DNA of 64,000 nucleotides from Desulfosoma sp. (GTDB lineage: Bacteria; Desulfobacterota; Syntrophobacteria; Syntrophobacterales; DSM-9756): assembly GCA_037481875.1 (NCBI GenBank), contig JBBFKY010000005.1:163934-227933 (forward strand). The letters are read 5' to 3'. Both the position numbers and the translations under genes were made by a program. The notes under the pieces are model-generated. The model did no database searches. It saw only the letters and a list, made by a program, of their open reading frames with translations, and had not been told where the DNA came from. Shown piece by piece: positions 61,340-64,000 of the stretch; position 1 is the first letter of the stretch, and each line of letters begins with the position of its first letter.

Positions 61340-62204
61340 AAACCAGACCCAAAAGCTCGCAAAACCTTCATGGTTAAGAAAACGTCTCACCAGTTCGGCG
61401 TCCTACGAAGCTGTGCGAGACCTATTGCACAAATGCCATGTCCATACGGTCTGCCAGGAAGCTCGATGCCCAAATCATTGGGAATGCTTTTCTCAAAAGA
61501 CGGCAACCTTTCTTCTCCTGGGGGATCGTTGCACGCGCCGATGTCGTTTCTGTGCCGTGAACCACGGTAATCCCATGCCGCCCGACCCCGAAGAACCGTC
61601 TCGTATAGCTCAAGCCGTGCTGACCCTCGGGCTTCGTTATGTGGTGTTGACTTCCGTAACAAGAGATGATCTTCCCGATGGAGGCGCTTCCTTTTTTGCC
61701 CAAACCATTCGAATTCTGCACAGCACTGTTCCCGGACTTCAGGTGGAAGTTCTGATTCCCGACTTTCAGGGCCGCGTTTCCGATGTGAGCACGGTGCTTG
61801 AAGCAGGTCCTGCGGTCTTGAATCATAATGTGGAAACCGTCCCTCGGCTCTACGACACCGTCAGGCCCCAAGCCGACTACCGTCGATCTCTGGCCTTACT
61901 TCGAGCCGCTTCGAACATCGCCCCTCAGATTCCTCTTAAGTCTGGCATCATGCTCGGTCTTGGAGAAACCCAGGATGAAATTTTGAAGACTCTGGACGAT
62001 CTTTTGATGTCCGGATGCCGTCTCGTCACCTTGGGCCAGTATTTGCAGCCGGCTTCGCATCTTCTTCCCGTCGCTCGTTACGTGCCGCCGGAAGAATTTG
62101 AAGCTTGGCGAGAAAAAGCTTTGTCCATGGGCTTTTACCAAGTGGCTGCAGGACCGTGGGTGCGCAGCTCCTATCGAGCCCATGAAATGTATGGCGGCCT
62201 ATAA
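61326..62204 (+). CDS. lipA: Lipoyl synthase LipA (radical SAM)
   Basis: LipA inserts two sulfur atoms into protein-bound octanoyl chains. The 292-residue protein has the auxiliary cluster motif in CHVHTVCQEARCPNHWEC and the radical SAM motif CTRRCRFC, with RSSYRAHEMY at the C-terminus containing the conserved Ser ligand. It overlaps lipB by 14 bp. Lipoylation serves 2-oxoacid complexes and the glycine cleavage system. Confidence 0.95.
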   Translation: MRPDENQTQKLAKPSWLRKRLTSSASYEAVRDLLHKCHVHTVCQEARCPNHWECFSQKTATFLLLGDRCTRRCRFCAVNHGNPMPPDPEEPSRIAQAVLTLGLRYVVLTSVTRDDLPDGGASFFAQTIRILHSTVPGLQVEVLIPDFQGRVSDVSTVLEAGPAVLNHNVETVPRLYDTVRPQADYRRSLALLRAASNIAPQIPLKSGIMLGLGETQDEILKTLDDLLMSGCRLVTLGQYLQPASHLLPVARYVPPEEFEAWREKALSMGFYQVAAGPWVRSSYRAHEMYGGL

Positions 62205-62243
62205 CCCGCATGCTTTCGAAAACTCGGAGAAAGGAGCACCACG

Positions 62244-63356
62244 ATGATCCTTGGCATCCTTAAAGAAATCAAACCCGAGGAATACCGCGTTTCGATGACC
62301 CCATTTGGAGCCGAAGTGGCCGTGCAACAAGGCCACACGGTGCTTGTGGAAAAGGGCGCCGGTCTGGCCAGCGGTTTTCCCGATGAGGACTACCAGCGTG
62401 TCGGTGCCCAGATTGTAGAAAGTCCCGCCGAGATTTATGCTCGCGCCGACATGATCATGCATGTCAAGGAGCCGTTGCCGCCGGAATACAATCTTATTCG
62501 AGAAGGTCAAATCCTTTTCACCTATCTTCACTTGGCTGCCGACGAATCCTTGACCCGTGTGCTCATGGAACGTGGGTCCGTAAACATCGCCTACGAGACC
62601 ATTCAAAAAGCCGATGGGTCCTTGCCTTTGCTGACCCCCATGAGTGAAGTGGCCGGGCGTATGGCTGTGCAGGAGGCCGCCAAGTACCTGGAAAAAGCCT
62701 ATGGAGGTCAGGGGATTTTGCTGGGGGGAGTCCCTGGGGTGGAGCCGGCCACGGTGGTGATTCTAGGAGGCGGCGTGGTCGGGACCAATGCGGCCAAGAT
62801 CGCCTGCGGCTTGGGAGCTAAGGTCTATGTCCTGGACAAGAATCTGGAAAGGCTTCGTTACCTGAGCGACATCATGCCGCCCAACTGCTTTCTTGTGGCC
62901 TCTTCTCCAGCCGCCATTCGCGATCTGGTCAAAAAGGCCGATGTGGTCATCGGAGCCGTACTCATCCCCGGAGCCAAGGCACCGAAGCTGGTCACTCGTG
63001 ACATGCTTTCCACCATGAAGCACGGTGCCGTCTTGATCGATGTGGCTATTGATCAAGGCGGCTGTTTCGAGACTTCCAGGCCCACCACCCACAGGGATCC
63101 CATCTATATGGTGGACGGTATTGTCCATTATTGTGTGGCCAATATGCCCGGCTCCGTTCCCAAAACCTCCACTTTGGCTTTGACCAACGCCACCCTGCCC
63201 TATGCATTGGAAATCGCCAATAAAGGCTGGCGTCGAGCCATGAAAGAAAACCCTGAAATCGCTAAAGGCGCCAACGTGATCGCCGGCAAGGTCACTCATC
63301 CCGGAGTCGCCGAGGCCTTCGACCTGGAGTACGTGCCCGTGGAAAACTTTCTGTAG
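62244..63356 (+). CDS. ald: Alanine dehydrogenase
   Basis: Alanine dehydrogenase converts alanine and NAD to pyruvate, ammonia and NADH. The 370-residue protein begins ILGILKEIKPEEYRVSMTP and has MHVKEPLPPEY, HLAADESLT, the Rossmann motif VILGGGVVGTNAAKIACGLGA and ALTNATLPYALEIA. AAGGAG precedes the ATG. It is 39 nt after lipA and is followed by a repeat-rich gap. Confidence 0.95.
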   Translation: MILGILKEIKPEEYRVSMTPFGAEVAVQQGHTVLVEKGAGLASGFPDEDYQRVGAQIVESPAEIYARADMIMHVKEPLPPEYNLIREGQILFTYLHLAADESLTRVLMERGSVNIAYETIQKADGSLPLLTPMSEVAGRMAVQEAAKYLEKAYGGQGILLGGVPGVEPATVVILGGGVVGTNAAKIACGLGAKVYVLDKNLERLRYLSDIMPPNCFLVASSPAAIRDLVKKADVVIGAVLIPGAKAPKLVTRDMLSTMKHGAVLIDVAIDQGGCFETSRPTTHRDPIYMVDGIVHYCVANMPGSVPKTSTLALTNATLPYALEIANKGWRRAMKENPEIAKGANVIAGKVTHPGVAEAFDLEYVPVENFL

Positions 63357-63698
63357 TCTATCAGGCTTTTTGGGGAAGAGCCTGCGCCGGGTGCTTTTTG
63401 CCGGTACCCTATCCGTAGGGCGGATGAAGCGAAGCGAAATCCGCCTCCATATCCGTAGGGCGGATGAAGCAAAGCGAAATCCGCCTCCATATCCGTAGGG
63501 CGGATGAAGCATAGCGAAATCCGCCGCATCCTCTCCTGCCAAGCGAAATCCGCCACCTTACCGTCGAGCGAACCAAAAATCCCCGTTCTACGGAAGCCCT
63601 TGCTCGGGGGTAGGAACACATCCATAAGGCTTCCCTGCGCCGTTTATGTCTTCCTGGCATCGAAGGCCACCGATCTTACAAATGTGGGTTAGGAATTC
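63357..63698. other. Repeat-containing gap after ald
   Basis: No gene is supported between ald and the IS66 remnant. The main content is the tandem repeat listed next. Confidence 0.65.
63410..63558. repeat. Three and a half tandem copies of a 40-bp palindromic repeat
   Basis: Units start at 63410, 63450 and 63490, each beginning TATCCGTAGGGCGGATGAAG and ending near ATCCGCC. Within each unit GGCGGAT pairs with ATCCGCC. The units differ at one internal triplet (CGA, CAA or CAT). A partial copy follows to about 63558. Units abut without unique spacers, which rules out a CRISPR array. Confidence 0.85.
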
Positions 63699-64000
63699 AT
63701 TGACTTCCGAACCCAATCCGCCAAGGGAAAAACCGGTCGTACCGAGGTGTCCTTGGGCTACCTTCAGCGGCTCTAGGCCGTTGGAAATAAAGCTCGCAGC
63801 CAGGAATTGAGCCCTGTGGATTTCTATGCCTTCCGCAAGGAGCGGGCCTTTTCCAAGTTGGAGCGCTTTCATCACGGGCGCGCTGCGGCATCTGTGGCAC
63901 CCGAAGTCCCGCCCAAAAGCCATCTGGGTAAAGCCGTGGGCTATTTATTTCTTGAATGGCTGGAAGAAAATCGTTCGGTATCTGGAACATTCCTCCATCA
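63699..64000 (+). pseudogene. Degenerate IS66-family transposase, C-terminal part
   Basis: Translation in one frame gives GKTGRTEVSLGYLQRL, a TAG stop (63774-63776), then ELSPVDFYAFRKERAFSKLERF and PPKSHLGKAVGYLFLEW. This follows the order of the C-terminal DDE-domain region of IS66 transposases. After about 63955 the match continues in another frame (WKKIVRYLEHSSI), so there is one stop and one frameshift. The remnant runs off the right edge, and its far end may lie outside. Confidence 0.72.

Noticed and set aside
63410-63530. CRISPR array
   Set aside because: The repeated units abut directly without unique spacers and are themselves palindromic; no cas genes are near.
63588-63923. A minus-strand frame of 111 residues at the right edge
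   Set aside because: It is the antisense of the IS66 remnant, which explains the same bases better.
1-64000. tRNA, rRNA and riboswitch genes
   Set aside because: I looked through all gaps for T-loop motifs and known riboswitch cores and found none that I could support.

Overview
The window looks like a chromosomal segment of a sulfate-reducing deltaproteobacterium, most like the Syntrophobacter/Desulfosoma/Desulfacinum lineage (inference from gene content; no search was run). The main pointers are a complete dsrMKJOP membrane complex behind an RsbRD-type gene, the siroheme-dependent heme route (ahbC-hemB-ahbD), the futalosine menaquinone route (mqnE, mqnC, mqnX, mqnA with ubiX), a sigma-32-like factor and a predicted selenoprotein. 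Gene density is high, GC is moderate to high, and many genes are coupled by 1-4 bp stop/start overlaps.

Layout. 0-5.8 kb: sppA (cut by the left edge), rpsA, cmk, hisC on the minus strand, then rpoH-like. 6-9.6 kb: amidohydrolase, suhB, an acidic unknown protein, an AEC transporter. 9.7-13.4 kb: pyrB-pyrC and an orphan NtrC-type regulator. 13.7-18.7 kb: greA and rpsT facing holA-lptE-leuS. 19-21 kb: a PilZ / ribbon-helix-helix / zinc-ribbon-ParA cassette. 21.2-26.3 kb: a ClpX-like ATPase coupled to ahbC-hemB-ahbD. 26.8-30.4 kb: ctpA, a divergent polysaccharide deacetylase and a DUF1573-type protein with an in-frame UGA. 30.7-35.7 kb: unknown protein, MBL-fold hydrolase, nuclease-like protein, CoA-transferase/GNAT fusion, lgt. 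35.9-40 kb: aldehyde dehydrogenase and mobB-mobA-moeA. 40-45.5 kb: phospholipid synthase, small regulator, MetE-like protein, membrane protein, stand-alone AICAR transformylase. 46-52.6 kb: TetR-led menaquinone operon. 52.8-63.4 kb: aminotransferase, dsr operon, lipB-lipA, ald. 63.4-64 kb: tandem repeats and an IS66-family remnant.

Several blocks serve one respiratory chain. Menaquinone enzymes make the quinone, the Ahb enzymes make heme b needed by DsrM and by cytochromes such as DsrJ, and DsrMKJOP links the quinone pool and periplasm to cytoplasmic sulfite reduction. MobAB/MoeA would supply molybdenum or tungsten cofactor for formate dehydrogenase-type enzymes outside the window.

The points I rate as most worth checking are the predicted selenocysteine at codon 120 of the DUF1573 protein (27556-27558), the PilZ-RHH-ParA cassette, the TetR operator at 52671-52692 that overlaps the promoter of the tetR-menaquinone operon, the ClpX-like protein fused operonically to heme synthesis, and several families of palindromic intergenic repeats that fill almost every non-coding gap.
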